NCBI GenBank assembly: GCA_032158125.1 | Contig: JASKOT010000001.1 | Span: forward strand, 186,001-250,000 | Reading direction: 5' to 3' | Length of the DNA: 64,000 bases | DNA from: Papiliotrema nemorosa | Lineage: Eukaryota > Basidiomycota > Tremellomycetes > Tremellales > Rhynchogastremaceae | In this document: in pieces, positions 1 through 10,006 of the stretch | How the letters are laid out: each line of letters begins with the position of its first letter | How positions within the stretch are numbered: the first letter of the stretch is position 1 | Translations under genes and position numbers: made by a program | Notes under the pieces: generated by a model | The model's input: only the letters and a program-made list of their open reading frames with translations | Told to the model about the DNA's origin: nothing | The model's database searches: none

Positions 1-293
1 GTAGCCTAAATGTGACTTTCTTGATCATATAACTCAGATCGTCCGCCCCGCCAGGAATATAGTCGATATTCTCCAAGTCTCCAGGTTGAGGAGGAGGAGA
101 CGTCGCGCTGGTGAGGAAGATTGTCCACCTGTGTGTATCTGTTCAAGTGGTCAATGTGACATTGTGTGTAGGAAGGTCGATACGACTCACGCATATCCGG
201 AGCTAATGCCCTTTCTGCCGGGGTGAGAAGTCGAGCATGAGAGCCGTATATGATCCCTCGGTGTATTTGCACTCCTCGTTGACGGTCCGCCAT
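1..293 (-). CDS. YAF9: YEATS-domain protein Yaf9 (5' part; runs off the left edge)
   Basis: Yaf9 is the YEATS subunit shared by the SWR1 and NuA4 chromatin complexes and reads acylated histone H3 in the nucleus. The start is the ATG at 293-291. Exon 1 (293-191) encodes an N-terminus with the family motif IIYGSHARLLT; a 52-nt intron (190-139, GTGAGT donor) follows, and exon 2 (138-1) begins HTHRWTIFL and reaches DDLSYMIKKVTFRL, the typical first half of the YEATS beta-sandwich. The splice restores the HTHRW motif split by the intron. The rest of the YEATS domain and the C-terminal coiled coil lie outside the window. It is transcribed divergently from LSB5 across about 310 bp. Family assignment is firm; the exact complex membership is inferred from known Yaf9 proteins. 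Confidence 0.88.
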
Positions 294-606
294 GGTGTGG
301 TATGTTGGAACGGGTTATTGGATTAGAGCTGATGCAACGATACTTACTAGGCAGCAACAACAAAACGGAGATGATGGGTGATAAGCTGCGAGGGAAGCAT
401 GACGTGGCGATAGAGTTGGAATGGAGACCCCGCAATGAGCCGGGGGAGGGTCAGTGCACCCTGAATGGCTGATCACTCTTCCCCCCCTCGTCATTCCCGG
501 CGACCTCACTTGCCCCCCCTGCTCATATCATCTTCATCTTCATCCTCACTACTCTTCCTCATCCCTCACATTCTCCGACAGCAGTGATCTACTATCTCTA
601 TCCACC
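294..606. promoter_or_regulatory. Divergent intergenic region YAF9/LSB5
   Basis: About 310 bp between two start codons facing away from each other. It contains the two promoters and a pyrimidine-rich leader (about 500-600) just before the LSB5 ATG. I saw no conserved gene or repeat in it. Confidence 0.5.
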
Positions 607-2656
607 ATGTCGCACGCAGGTCAGATGCTCAAGAAGGGCATTGCCATCTTCAACGCCCTTGATGAAGGTAAACCCCATTCGTCGATTACCGATTGGGTAG
701 AAGTACTCTCTTCCGACCGATACGATGAGCTCTCTTTGGACGGTATACCAGAATTGGTAGAGAGTATCAATATTCAAGGTCATGTCGGTACAACTGTACG
801 TTGGCGGTGATCCCGCCTCATACATATTTCGTAGACACATAGCTGATAAGGTAGGAAGCCTCGAGAGCGATAAGGAAAAAGCTCAAATATGGAAATGTTC
901 ACAGACAGCTCCGAGCTCTGGTCATTCTAAGAGCTTTGACCGAGAATGCTGGTAAAGGCTTCCAGAATAATTGGGCCAACCAGGAACTGGTCAATCGACT
1001 CAAGGAGATGGCTCAGGATGTGCGTCTTACCGGTCCAAGTCGAGACATCGCTGATGTGGTAGTCTTTGCTCGACCCCAAGGTAAAGAAGAGATTGGTCCT
1101 TGTCTTCCACGCGTGGTCTATCCAGTACAAGGTGAGCGACAATCCGAGGTGGTATGAATCCATTCTGACGATCAGGATGAGCCTCGAATGCAACATGTCG
1201 CTAGGCTTTACAGCCAGCACATGGGAGGACCTGGATCACGCAAGGTGTGTCTGATGTGTTGCTTCGCGTACTACGCTCACTCTGACCCTCAGCCCACTGC
1301 TGTACCAGCTACAGCTCCCCGAACGACAGCTTCGGCGACCGCCAGTCCCCGGGCTTCAGTTGAAGGTGGTCGACCTCAAGGTGGATTCTCCGACTATGAC
1401 GAGATCTTCGGCCACAACTGGGCTCCTGCAGCCGGATCTCGAGGTCCAGATACCTATGCCGATCTCGCAGCTGCCAAAGCCGATGCGGAAGAACGCAAGA
1501 GACAACGAGAAAGCCGAATCGCATTGGAACAGCGGGAAGCCGAGATGGAGCGTCGAGAGCGAGAAATCAAACGAAAGCAGGACATGGCCGCTCTTGAAGC
1601 GAGGAGGCAGAAGGAAGCACTGGAGGAGCAAGAAAGACGACGCAAGGCAAAGGAGGATGCCAAGAATAGGAAGAATCAACCTCAGCGACCTAAATTTGAT
1701 TTCCAGCGAGAAAAGCCGCAGGTCATGGTTGCAGTAGCAACCGCACTTCAAGCGGCCAATAACTTGATCAATTCTTGTCGAGTGAGCTCTCAACTTTATG
1801 ATACGACTCCCATACTGATATACAGCATCTCAACCGAGAGTTTGAGAGCGTCACGGAGAGTCCTAAAGTTCAAGAGAACCTCGACAAGGCCAAGGTCGCC
1901 CGTCGAGCGGTTGTTCGGTACATTCAACTTGTCAACGATGAAGAATATGTTGGGACTCTGCTTGATGCCAACGAGAAGATTGTGGAAGCCATTCAGCTGT
2001 ATGACAAGGTGAGTGCACCCGGCCGGTCTGATTCTCCCGCTCATGATAAGCTCTCCAAGCCCGCTGTGCTCGATTCGGACTCTGAAGAGGACGACTACGT
2101 ACCCGGCAAAGCTGCCCCGGGCAGGGATGTCGATGCTATGAGCAAACGTCTCGCTGCTCAGAAGCTCGAGGCGGATCGAACCGGTGAAGTGCAGCAGTTG
2201 CAAGAACGACAGAAGCGAGAATCGCAGCGACAGGCTCAACGACGAGCTGCCCGAGGTACGCAGAGTGCCCATCCCGACCTTCAAGATCTCGACTTTGCGC
2301 CCATTGGTCGGCAATCCAAACTACCTCCCCCGATTGTGCCTGATGACCGAGACTCTATGGGCTCCTCCGATTACTCGGACTATGATTACAATTCGTCTGA
2401 CGATGAGTGGAGACAGAGACACGCCTCGAGGTCGAGACGACAATCTCAAGCTGGGCCGTCGAGTAGTGGTCAGGATAGATATTCCGCGTTGCGCGATGAT
2501 GGGGCGCACGGTAAGAAGGGATTGTTGGATCCGAACGACCCATTCGGTGATCCATTTGCGGATGACGACACACCCCTGCAGGAGAAGCCGAGGATGGGCT
2601 GTGCGTACGCTTTTCGCAGCAAGGAATCCTGCTGATCAATAGGGACGGAGATCTAG
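607..2656 (+). CDS. LSB5: VHS-domain endocytic adaptor, Lsb5-like
   Basis: Lsb5-type proteins carry an N-terminal VHS domain and a GAT-like helical domain and link actin patch factors and ubiquitin to endocytic traffic. Seven exons: 607-795, 855-1019, 1063-1131, 1176-1244, 1293-1781, 1826-2600, 2643-2656 (589 aa). Residues about 10-145 form the VHS domain (SITDWVEVLSS, LRALVILRALTENAG, LLDPKVKKRLVLVFHAWS). Next come a Glu/Arg-rich coiled coil (about 240-300), a GAT-like helical segment ending YVGTLLDANEKIVEAIQLYD, and an acidic tail with two DPF motifs. The last 42-nt intron (2601-2642) is placed because splicing gives a C-terminus ending GWTEI, like the WAEV-type end of fungal Lsb5; unspliced, the frame would stop at 2635 with an unrelated tail. 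Role is inferred from the family. Confidence 0.82.
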
Positions 2657-2894
2657 AGATCTGCAGATATAATCTGAAGCTAATGTCGGACATGAAAGGG
2701 TTCCACTGAGTGACCGGATGCAAAAGTATCTCAAATTTAGACAGCGAGCTTGACGCGATCCATGCTAACCCTAAACCCGGGCTTCATCGAAACGAAACGC
2801 CCATACCTACCTATATACATATGCTACTCCCGCACCATCTCGTGACCGAGCAGTGGACTCGCTGCCACTTCATTCCGCTTTGCTCACCGGCAAG

Positions 2895-3727
2895 TCATCC
2901 ATTTATCTGGAATACGACTCGCCCGTTCGGTCCACTTGTAGTCGTCGTTTGATTTTGCATCACTCCGCTCAAGGAGCTCCAAGTGTATCTGAGTGTGGAC
3001 GTGAGCATCCCGAAGCAGGCTTCGTTCTGAGTCAAAAGACGCAAGGCCTCTGAATAGGTTTCAATGCCCTTCACTGTCGCGAGATCGACTGGGTCACGTC
3101 TGAGCACAGCTGCAATGGCGGTTGCAATGGCGACGGCGGTCCAGACATCAGTCGTGATCTGCCCGGCTTGCATCCGTTTCCCTGTCATGTGCAAATCGGC
3201 CCTATCTCTGTCAGCGCATAGCGTAAGTCTTGAGATATGGGCGGCCGAACTTACATGAAGGAAAGAGGCGCGTCTTTGCTGTTTGACACATGCTTCATTC
3301 CCTCTAGGGCCAAATGTGCACGTTCTGCAAGTTTCTCTTGATCCTCAACGAGACCCTCCGGAACGTAGTCCGAGTGCATTGCCTCTGACAAGGTTTCCAA
3401 AGCTTCGGTGATGTCTTTGGGCTTTGGCAGCTGGTATTCCAAGAGTTGCAGGGCGAGGTCAACGGACCGATGATCGTCAGCATAGTCTGTGACCTGCTCG
3501 ATGCTCTTTTTGATCTTTGCGTCTGTGACATTGATCTTGGGATGCTGCAAGACATCCTCCAGCGCCAATAGCAGGGATCGTGTGTCCCATAGACGAGACG
3601 GGTCTGGCCCTTCTGACCCGAAGAAGCTCTTATAGGCTGACTTGAGTGTGTTCAGGGAGAAAGTGGAGTCTTTCTTGGCTGAATTTGACATCCATGTGTC
3701 TCGAGACGAAAAGTCAGAATCAGGCAT
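2895..3727 (-). CDS. Unknown protein, member A of a tandem three-gene family
   Basis: No known family recognised. Two exons (3727-3255 and 3207-2895; 47-nt phase-2 intron) give 261 aa. The first half is helical and acidic, with the segment LLLALEDVLQHPKINVTD followed by VTDYADDHRSVDLALQLL; the same pattern occurs in gene B as ALDDVLKHNGIDLDD and LTGFADHHG. Both have an AHLALEGM / AHLGLEAI segment just before the intron. The second half has a hydrophobic stretch (VWTAVAIATAIAAVL) that may be membrane-associated, then a Ser/Thr-rich tail. Start taken at the first in-frame ATG (3727); a second ATG lies 11 codons in. No signal peptide is evident. Function cannot be stated. It is the most downstream of three same-strand relatives, which suggests local duplication. 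Confidence 0.7.
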
Positions 3728-4210
3728 TGGTGGCGACAAGAACAGGGGGTGTTCAAGTTCAATATGGTATGAATATTATAGGGGATAAAGCAGGAGCAGA
3801 CCTTTTTATCTCAAGATGGGGCATGAGTATCACGTCCGTCAGAAGCTGACGACTCGAAACTTCCCATAGGTGGTGACAGAGTGAAAGGATCGGTGTGAAT
3901 TCCGAATCGATTCAGGGTGTGAACTGTCCCACATCGCCCTGCGAAGCTAAGATGTTGTTGCGAGGTTTTCCCTGTACTGTATACACCTGCACTATAGCTC
4001 ACATCAAGATCGCACGAGGGACGACCTGGAGAATGGTCCGGAGGGATGGTCACGGACTGTGCTGGTCTTGCAGGTGATATACTGTACACTCTACGCCACA
4101 TCATGCATGTTCCCATATCGCTCATCGTAGCGCATCAACGGCTCTCGGGCTCCATATAGACATCCACGACATCATCATGAGACACTCTTTCAGCTGGACA
4201 GGACCGCCCG
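3728..4210. other. Intergenic region between family members A and B
   Basis: About 480 bp upstream of gene A and downstream of gene B. Reading frames here are short and have no family-like content, so I treat it as the promoter of A plus the 3' region of B. Confidence 0.5.
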
Positions 4211-5132
4211 TCAACCCTCGTTTCCTTCAGTGCGAGTAGCGTCTGCCGGGTCGTTCTCTGTACCCACAGAAAGTCTTGACAAGAGAATCCCCGCCTCTTC
4301 GTCACCACCGCCGCCTCGCGCTGACATCGGGGGAAGGCTGCGTAGGGCCGTGTGGATGACCGTCCTGATGGTTCCGACTGAGCTCTGGCCCCAGTTGACA
4401 TATCGCAAAGTTTCGGTCAAGGCCCCAATGGTAGCGACAAGGACCAAGTTGGACAAGTCACCCTTCGCAGCGGCGAATGACGTGGTTCCAATGCTTCCTG
4501 CTGTGGCCACAAGCTCATATGCATTCGTAGACTCCCATTCTTTCTCTCTGAGATACGAAGTGAGCCTGTCTGGTCAGTCCTGAAGAAGAACAGGTGGACA
4601 AGAATTATGCAAGCAGTGCTCACTCGGCTGTTGGCTCGTTGGCAGACTCTCCCGTCAACCTCTCGATTGCCTCGAGGCCGAGATGAGCTCGGTGGTCCAC
4701 GGATTGAAGGGAAATTCCATTCCACTCCACATCGTCAGTGACTTCAGTCTCCGCCGACGAACGGTCCATGTAGCCGCGCAAAGTCTGTATGGCTTCTCGC
4801 AAGCCAGCAAGGCGCTGTTCCTGGTCCCCGCCAACTCGGACTACGGCGGTGTGCAAAAACGAACCATGGTGATCCGCAAATCCGGTGAGTACATCATGCG
4901 CTTCTATGACCGACGGGTCGTCGAGATCGATTCCGTTATGCTTCAGGACATCATCAAGCGCGTGCAAGATCATGCGGCCACGATGTGGACGCAGGAATTT
5001 GGCAAAACTGGAGGCAACTTTATTAGTTGTAGGCATCATCCCAGAACCCAGGACTTCGTCGTCTTCATTCGCTTGGCTCAAAAGAGGCACAGCAAAGGAG
5101 GAACCGTCATCTGCAGGCGATATAGTCGACAT
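4211..5132 (-). CDS. Unknown protein, member B of a tandem three-gene family
   Basis: Clearly related to gene A, otherwise unrecognised. Two exons (5132-4624, 4565-4211) with a 58-nt phase-2 intron at the same relative position as in A give 287 aa. The N-terminal half contains ALDDVLKHNGIDLDD, LTGFADHHGS and AHLGLEAIERLTG, matching A. The C-terminal half has small-residue-rich hydrophobic segments (SIGTTSFAAAKGDLSNLVLV, then ATIGALTETLRYV) and an acidic, Gly-rich tail. The acceptor is the second of two close AGs, chosen because only it keeps the frame homologous to A. Start: the ATG at 5132 has G at -3, while in-frame upstream ATGs at 5177 and 5228 have poorer context but are possible. A strong 12-bp inverted repeat lies upstream at 5247-5276. 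Confidence 0.7.
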
Positions 5133-5961
5133 GACTTGACGTGAATTCGAATGTGGAATGAGAGATCGAGAGGACATACACCGAGACCCCAGCTCAGCTT
5201 TTGTACATTTCGAGGGGTTCAGAAGCATGGGGAATCAGTGAAGAAACCCTCGCTTCTCACCCTCGAGAAGCGAGGGAGAAGCATCAAAAGACGAGGTTTC
5301 GCTAATCGTTTCATATCTGGGCTGATCGACAAAACAAATTTGTGGGGGTCAAGCTCACTGCTCTCGCCACTACACGCACCTCACGACCACATGACTGACA
5401 AAGGCCACTCTGACCCAAGCTGAAGCTCCACCCGTCCGTCTCCTGCTTTGTCGTTCCGGTGGTTCATCCAGGCTTTCCGGGGGTCTAGAAGCCACATTGA
5501 AAATGGCTACAGACTCCTGCCTCTCATGTATGATGATCTACCCCTGTACCGCGGTTTTGGATCTCGATTATTACGCTAGCGCTGTGGCAAAGTTTCCTGC
5601 AGCAAGAGCTGAAGGGACCTTTCCGCATCCTATGAGGGAGCTTTGTGACCAATGTCACATCTCTGCAGTGGTTTCATCATGGCTCCTCGAGCTGATCAGA
5701 AAGGACATCCAACTCTCAAAGAGTCTCGCAAGTCGGAAAGCGACTTTATCTTGCAACAGAGAGTTCAGGAGCCTTTTACTAATATCGTGCCGACGAGATC
5801 TCGTGCTTAGAGATGAGACTCGAGACGAGATTCGGGACGCTGGACGGTAAATGATCTTAGCCACCGTTTGTACACTTCACATGCTTGCACAGCTGGATGC
5901 TCATACTCGTTGTCACACTATGTAGACGATACCGGTCATTTTGATCAGAACCTACGAATCC
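5133..5961. other. Intergenic region between family members B and C
   Basis: About 830 bp holding the promoter of B and the 3' end of C. The only clear structure is the inverted repeat at 5247-5276. A plus-strand frame at 5497-5850 exists but shows no family signature or splice pattern. Confidence 0.45.
5247..5276. repeat. Perfect 12-bp inverted repeat (hairpin) upstream of gene B
   Basis: CCCTCGCTTCTC at 5247-5258 and its exact reverse complement at 5265-5276 are separated by 6 nt. The GC-rich stem could form a stable hairpin. It lies 20-120 bp upstream of the candidate starts of gene B, so it is in the promoter or 5' leader. Confidence 0.8.
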
Positions 5962-6863
5962 TCACTCTTCAGCTTCGTCATTGTTCAGCGCGTCTTCTTC
6001 TGAACTTTGCGCCGCCATCCACCGGGCGAGGGATTGATGACGGCACTGTTCAGCCTGGGAGGCTTTGATAGCAGCTCTGCTATGCGCCACACCGAGTGCA
6101 ACGAGGTCAAATATCGAGTTGATAGGGCCTTTGAAGCTGCTCTTAGTGGCGATACTCATACCCTCGCCCCATGCAGCTGCCCATGCTGCCGCTGACGGAC
6201 TACCTGCCAAAAGGAACCCGAACGGAGGAAGCACAGACATGATGGAGATTGCGGCGGAATCAACCCATTGAGCCGGTGCTTGGTGCTTGAAAATCCGCCA
6301 CTTAGTACTTTGGATCAGTCAGAGGCAGTCCGGCCATACGCACTCTTGGGAGAGATTTTGGCTGGGCATGCCAAGGAGCATCTTGATTGCTTCCAGGCTG
6401 TCTCTGATGGATTGTGTACTTTCAACCTCACCTTCCGAGGCGGTGCCATCAGTCACTTGGGTTTCCTTTTCCTCCAAAGCGCTTTGCAGGGTCGACACTG
6501 CTTTGTTCACCTTCTCCTGATCGATGTAGCCGTCTGGGTGTCAGCTTTTAGGGAGGCGAGAGGCTAGAACATTGATCGACTTATGTATGACTTACGCATC
6601 AAGCCCCCGCCAGATGCGGAAGCCAAGTGGTCCCGGGCCGCGGCAGTCTTCTCGTTACTGTCGAGGCTCTTCATGTCCGGTAGAAACTCGCCGATCGTGT
6701 ATACACTTGGATGGGCGCTCGGAGCCGGAATCAAGAGTATGAAGTTGCAGAAACTATTCTCTGTCGCCTTTGCCAAAGAGCGCATCTTCTTTGCAAACCA
6801 CGACCTCTGCGATTCACATACCTTGCAGGTGTCCATATCGTAGGTGACATCAGAAGATGACAT
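5962..6863 (-). CDS. Unknown protein, member C (divergent) of a tandem three-gene family
   Basis: Similar in size and layout to A and B but more diverged. Preferred model: exons 6863-6596, 6533-6344 and 6307-5962 (267 aa). The first half is polar and helical, with KAVSTLQSALEEKE and then SIRDSLEAIKMLLG, which lines up with the pre-intron segment of A and B. The second half opens with a hydrophobic, Ala/Gly-rich stretch (MSVLPPFGFLLAGSPSAAAW) and ends in an acidic tail. The 36-nt intron (6343-6308, GTGCGT donor) is preferred because it is phase 2 like the equivalent intron in A and B; an alternative with donor at 6339 and acceptor at 6286 gives 261 aa. The first intron has no counterpart in A or B. 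Function unknown; homology to A/B is moderate in confidence. Confidence 0.6.
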
Positions 6864-7338
6864 GATGGAGGATTGAAGACAATAATATGGCTGCGTAGGT
6901 CGGCGAGCTGAACAGGGTCGCTTTAGATGATGTGTATGGGGAGTTGACCTTATATGAGTTCGAGGGGAGGTGAAGAGCACAGAATCATGGGGGTGCATCG
7001 AGACTCTCTCCAGGGTGCGACGCTTTGGTCAAGACTTCAAACATGCAATATCCTTTCCCATTAAACCCTTTCACTCATGTCCTCTGAGCATGGACTCCTG
7101 ATACGCAGAAAATGCTGCTTCTCGATCTTATGACACAATCGCTTCCTCTATTGGAGAAGACCTCTGGTGCGACGCTTCTCTGTCAATATTGCATGCTGCC
7201 GGAATATCCGCCAAGATTCAGCCAGAATGAGGCGTGCAAAAAGCGTCTCGAAATGTGCGTATCAGTCGTCAGTCTTCGTATGTTTGACCTATGGCCAGAG
7301 GGTCTGCAGGTCAGCTTGACCACGACCCGACTCTTTGT
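6864..7338. other. Intergenic region between gene C and the coiled-coil gene
   Basis: About 475 bp holding the promoter of C (T/C-rich near 6860-7000) and the 3' region of the next minus-strand gene. A further short coding exon of the coiled-coil gene may lie at about 7269-7300 (see that entry). Nothing else is apparent. Confidence 0.4.
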
Positions 7339-8268
7339 TTACTCACCATCATCACTGTGATACCTTCCAGTCCGCTTCTTCGGGGGTCGACGGGGCACAG
7401 GCGAAGGACTGAGCAGTTCTGTCTTTGGCTTGATCGTCTCCTCTTGCGGTTTGTGTGAGGGAGTATTCACATTCGGCCGTTTCTTGGTAGCGCTTGAAGT
7501 GACCGATTTCCTCGACGCTTCAATTCTCCGCTTAGGCGGTGGAGTTGGTGACTGATTTCAGCCTGGATAAGAAGATTCGTCGACATACCATGCTTAGTTG
7601 CGGGCCGTCATCCTCCTCCTCGGCAGCTTCGGGTGTGCTCGGCTCTTGCCTCCTCCTTTTCCTGGCTGACGATAGACCAACTGAGGGTTGTGTTGGAGCC
7701 AACAACTCGTTCTCAGACTCCATCGATGTATCCGCTTGAGTAGCTCGAGGTCTGGACGTCGCTCTAGCCCCGTCTGGTCTGCTCGGTCGCGTCCTGCTTG
7801 GTCCTGCGTTACGCTAGAATCAGCACCAAAGCGACGCGTTTGACCCACTGAAACTTTTGCTCTCTCCTCTTCTTTACTTTCTTGCCCCTTCCGTGCAAGA
7901 GCCCCCTTCATGGCCTTATCAGCTACTCCCCAAGCCCCTTCGAGATCTTCAAACCATCCCTTCCAAATATCCCTCTCCCTCTCTGCGCCTTTCCGAGCAA
8001 TCTCCTCCCTTTTCAAGCGGAATGCCAATGCATCTCTCTCCTTTTCCAGATCTTTGAGTGCCCTCTCACAGGCCTCCAGTGCATCTTCGGTAGCTGTCAA
8101 GTTCCGCTCGGCAGTGCTGAGTACCGCGTTTTCACGTTCCAATTCGGCGATACGGAGTTTGTACTCGTTGTTCGATTGCAATACGCCTTTGTTGACGAAA
8201 GTGTACATTTCTAGCTCATGACTGAGATAGTCTATCCTTGCCTGCAACGCATCGGCTTTCGGCGGCAT
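7339..8268 (-). CDS. Unknown coiled-coil nuclear-type protein
   Basis: Not recognised. Three exons (8268-7849, 7813-7589, 7551-7339), with 35-nt and 37-nt introns, give 285 aa. Residues about 5-135 form a long coiled coil rich in Glu, Leu, Lys and Arg (QARIDYLSHELEMYTF at the start; LEACERALKDLEKERDAL inside). The C-terminal half is disordered, Pro/Ser-rich and basic, with several nuclear-localisation-like clusters (ARKRRRQE, PPKRRIEA, RRPPKKRTG). The 35-nt first intron is required to switch frame between the two halves. The frame shown ends SDDGE at 7339; a GTGAGT there with a CTGACC branch and AG suggests it might instead splice to a short exon ending near 7269. It is divergent from PML1 with only 187 bp between starts. 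Confidence 0.6.
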
Positions 8269-8455
8269 GGCGTAGTGGTGATGTTGGGTGTGAGAAGATG
8301 GAGATGGAGATGAAGATGAAAGGAGCGAGTTTCATGTTTGACTTTCTTGTTCATTCGCGTCGACTCACCTCGATTTCGCTCTTTCACCTCACCTTTCTTC
8401 GACATCTTCTCGGCTCTCAGCATTAGGATTTGGAACTACAAGTGACAGCACAACC

Positions 8456-9631
8456 ATGTTCCACGAAGATGATGTACGACATAAACGAATGCATCTGAGG
8501 CGTTCTCAATCGCCCGTAGAGAGGGAGTTTGAATCTCGAGGAGGGGGTCAAACCTCCAAAAATCGATCACCGGGGTATGGTCGACGCGATGGACCAGACC
8601 GAGCTCGAGATAATGGGTATGGAGATAGAGCCAGAGGTGGACCCAGGGAAAGCTATGATGATCGACCGCCTCATTCTAGAGATAGGGATGCAAGGGGTGG
8701 TGGTAGACCCAGAGATGACGGATATGCAGGGAGGAGCAGGCGGGATGAGGATTACGGACCGAAAGAGAGGGAAATGGAGAGAAAGAGAGATAGAGAACGT
8801 TTCGATGCTAGTGCAAGAGGAGAGGTCAGTCCACTCAGAAGTGTCTTCCCGACGTGGTCGGTATCAGAGGCTAATCAAGCAGGACGAGAAACCAGCGGTC
8901 GAACCTGAAAAACCCAACTTTGGAAGCTCGGGCTTACTCGCTAAGGAGACGAACACGGTCAAAGGTGTAGAATTGAAATATAACGAGCCCCCGGAAGCGA
9001 GGAAACCATTGAAGAATTGGAGATTGTATGTGTTCAAGGGGAAGGAACAGCTTGGTGAGTCGTCCAAGCCCAGTTCACCGCTTCTCCCTCTATCGCGCAT
9101 CATTGGCATGGAAACGGGTGTAGCTACGCTGGCAACGCGTGCTTCAACAAGGCGCATGGGCTAATAGTAGATCTGATACACATCTACAAGCAATCAGCGT
9201 ATCTGGTAGGAAGAGACCAAGTGGTGAGTTTTGCGATTTCTTTTCAGGCTATATAGATCTTGACACCTCAGGTCACCGACATACCTATCGCGCATCCTTC
9301 TTGTTCGAAACAGCATGCGGTTATACAGTACCGACAAATAACGGAAAAGAATGAGTATGGGGAAGTATCAGCCTCTGTCAAGTGAGTCTCTACCTGTGCT
9401 TTTCTTCCACTGGTGTACCTGCTAATACGTCAGACCATTCATCATCGATTTAGATTCTACGAATGGAACACACGTAAATGACGAGGAAATTCCCAAATCT
9501 CGATACTACGAGCTGAGGAACAGCGATGGTGAGTTGGGCAGCTGCTCACCCTGCTAGTGGCTCATGGTGCAGTGATCAAGTTTGGCACATCGTCAAGAGA
9601 GTATGTACTGCTGCACGAGGATGCCGCGTGA
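8456..9631 (+). CDS. PML1: FHA-domain splicing factor Pml1/SNIP1
   Basis: Pml1 (human SNIP1) is the FHA subunit of the RES complex, which helps spliceosome activation and retains unspliced pre-mRNA in the nucleus. Six exons (8456-8824, 8883-9054, 9168-9223, 9272-9381, 9434-9528, 9573-9631; 286 aa). Residues 1-120 are a low-complexity Arg/Gly/Asp/Ser-rich arm. The FHA domain follows: YLVGRDQ (phosphothreonine-binding loop), DIPIAHPSCSKQHAVIQYR (the hallmark HPSCSKQHA motif) and DLDSTNGTHVN. It ends soon after YVLLHEDAA, the usual end of this family. The second intron is 113 nt, long for this genome. Assignment is strong. Confidence 0.92.
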
Positions 9632-10006
9632 GGTAGCGAAGCGAGACAGACAGCGCATGCATGCTGCTGATGTCGCGAAGGATTACACCCTAGGCATCTC
9701 GTCGTCTACCGACAACCTCCGTATCTGCTAGATCTGCCGACGATGTGTACATATTTGATGCGGCCCCCCGTCTCGCTGCTTGCGCGGGCCCGTCGACCCC
9801 ATACCTGGCGCTGGAATCCCAGCTGCACGAAGCAACCCATATCTGTGCCTCATGTCCATCTGCCAGTCCCGATGGATGGTATTTGCCACCCTGGTCGATT
9901 GGATCCGCGTCACTTCAGACCTCCATGTTGTCTCTTGCCTTCCCGTGTGTCATTCCTTCATCACTCGTCTCATTGACAACGTTTCTACACTGCACAGTAC
10001 ACCAAA
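9632..10006. other. Intergenic region PML1-MGM101
   Basis: About 375 bp between two plus-strand genes: 3' end of PML1 and promoter/leader of MGM101. Nothing distinctive seen. Confidence 0.45.

Noticed and set aside
3811..4125. Minus-strand frame between genes A and B
   Set aside because: Short, no similarity to A, B or C, and lies where the promoter of A is expected.
5497..5850. Plus-strand 117-codon frame between genes B and C
   Set aside because: No conserved motif, no splice context, codon use unlike neighbours; treated as chance.
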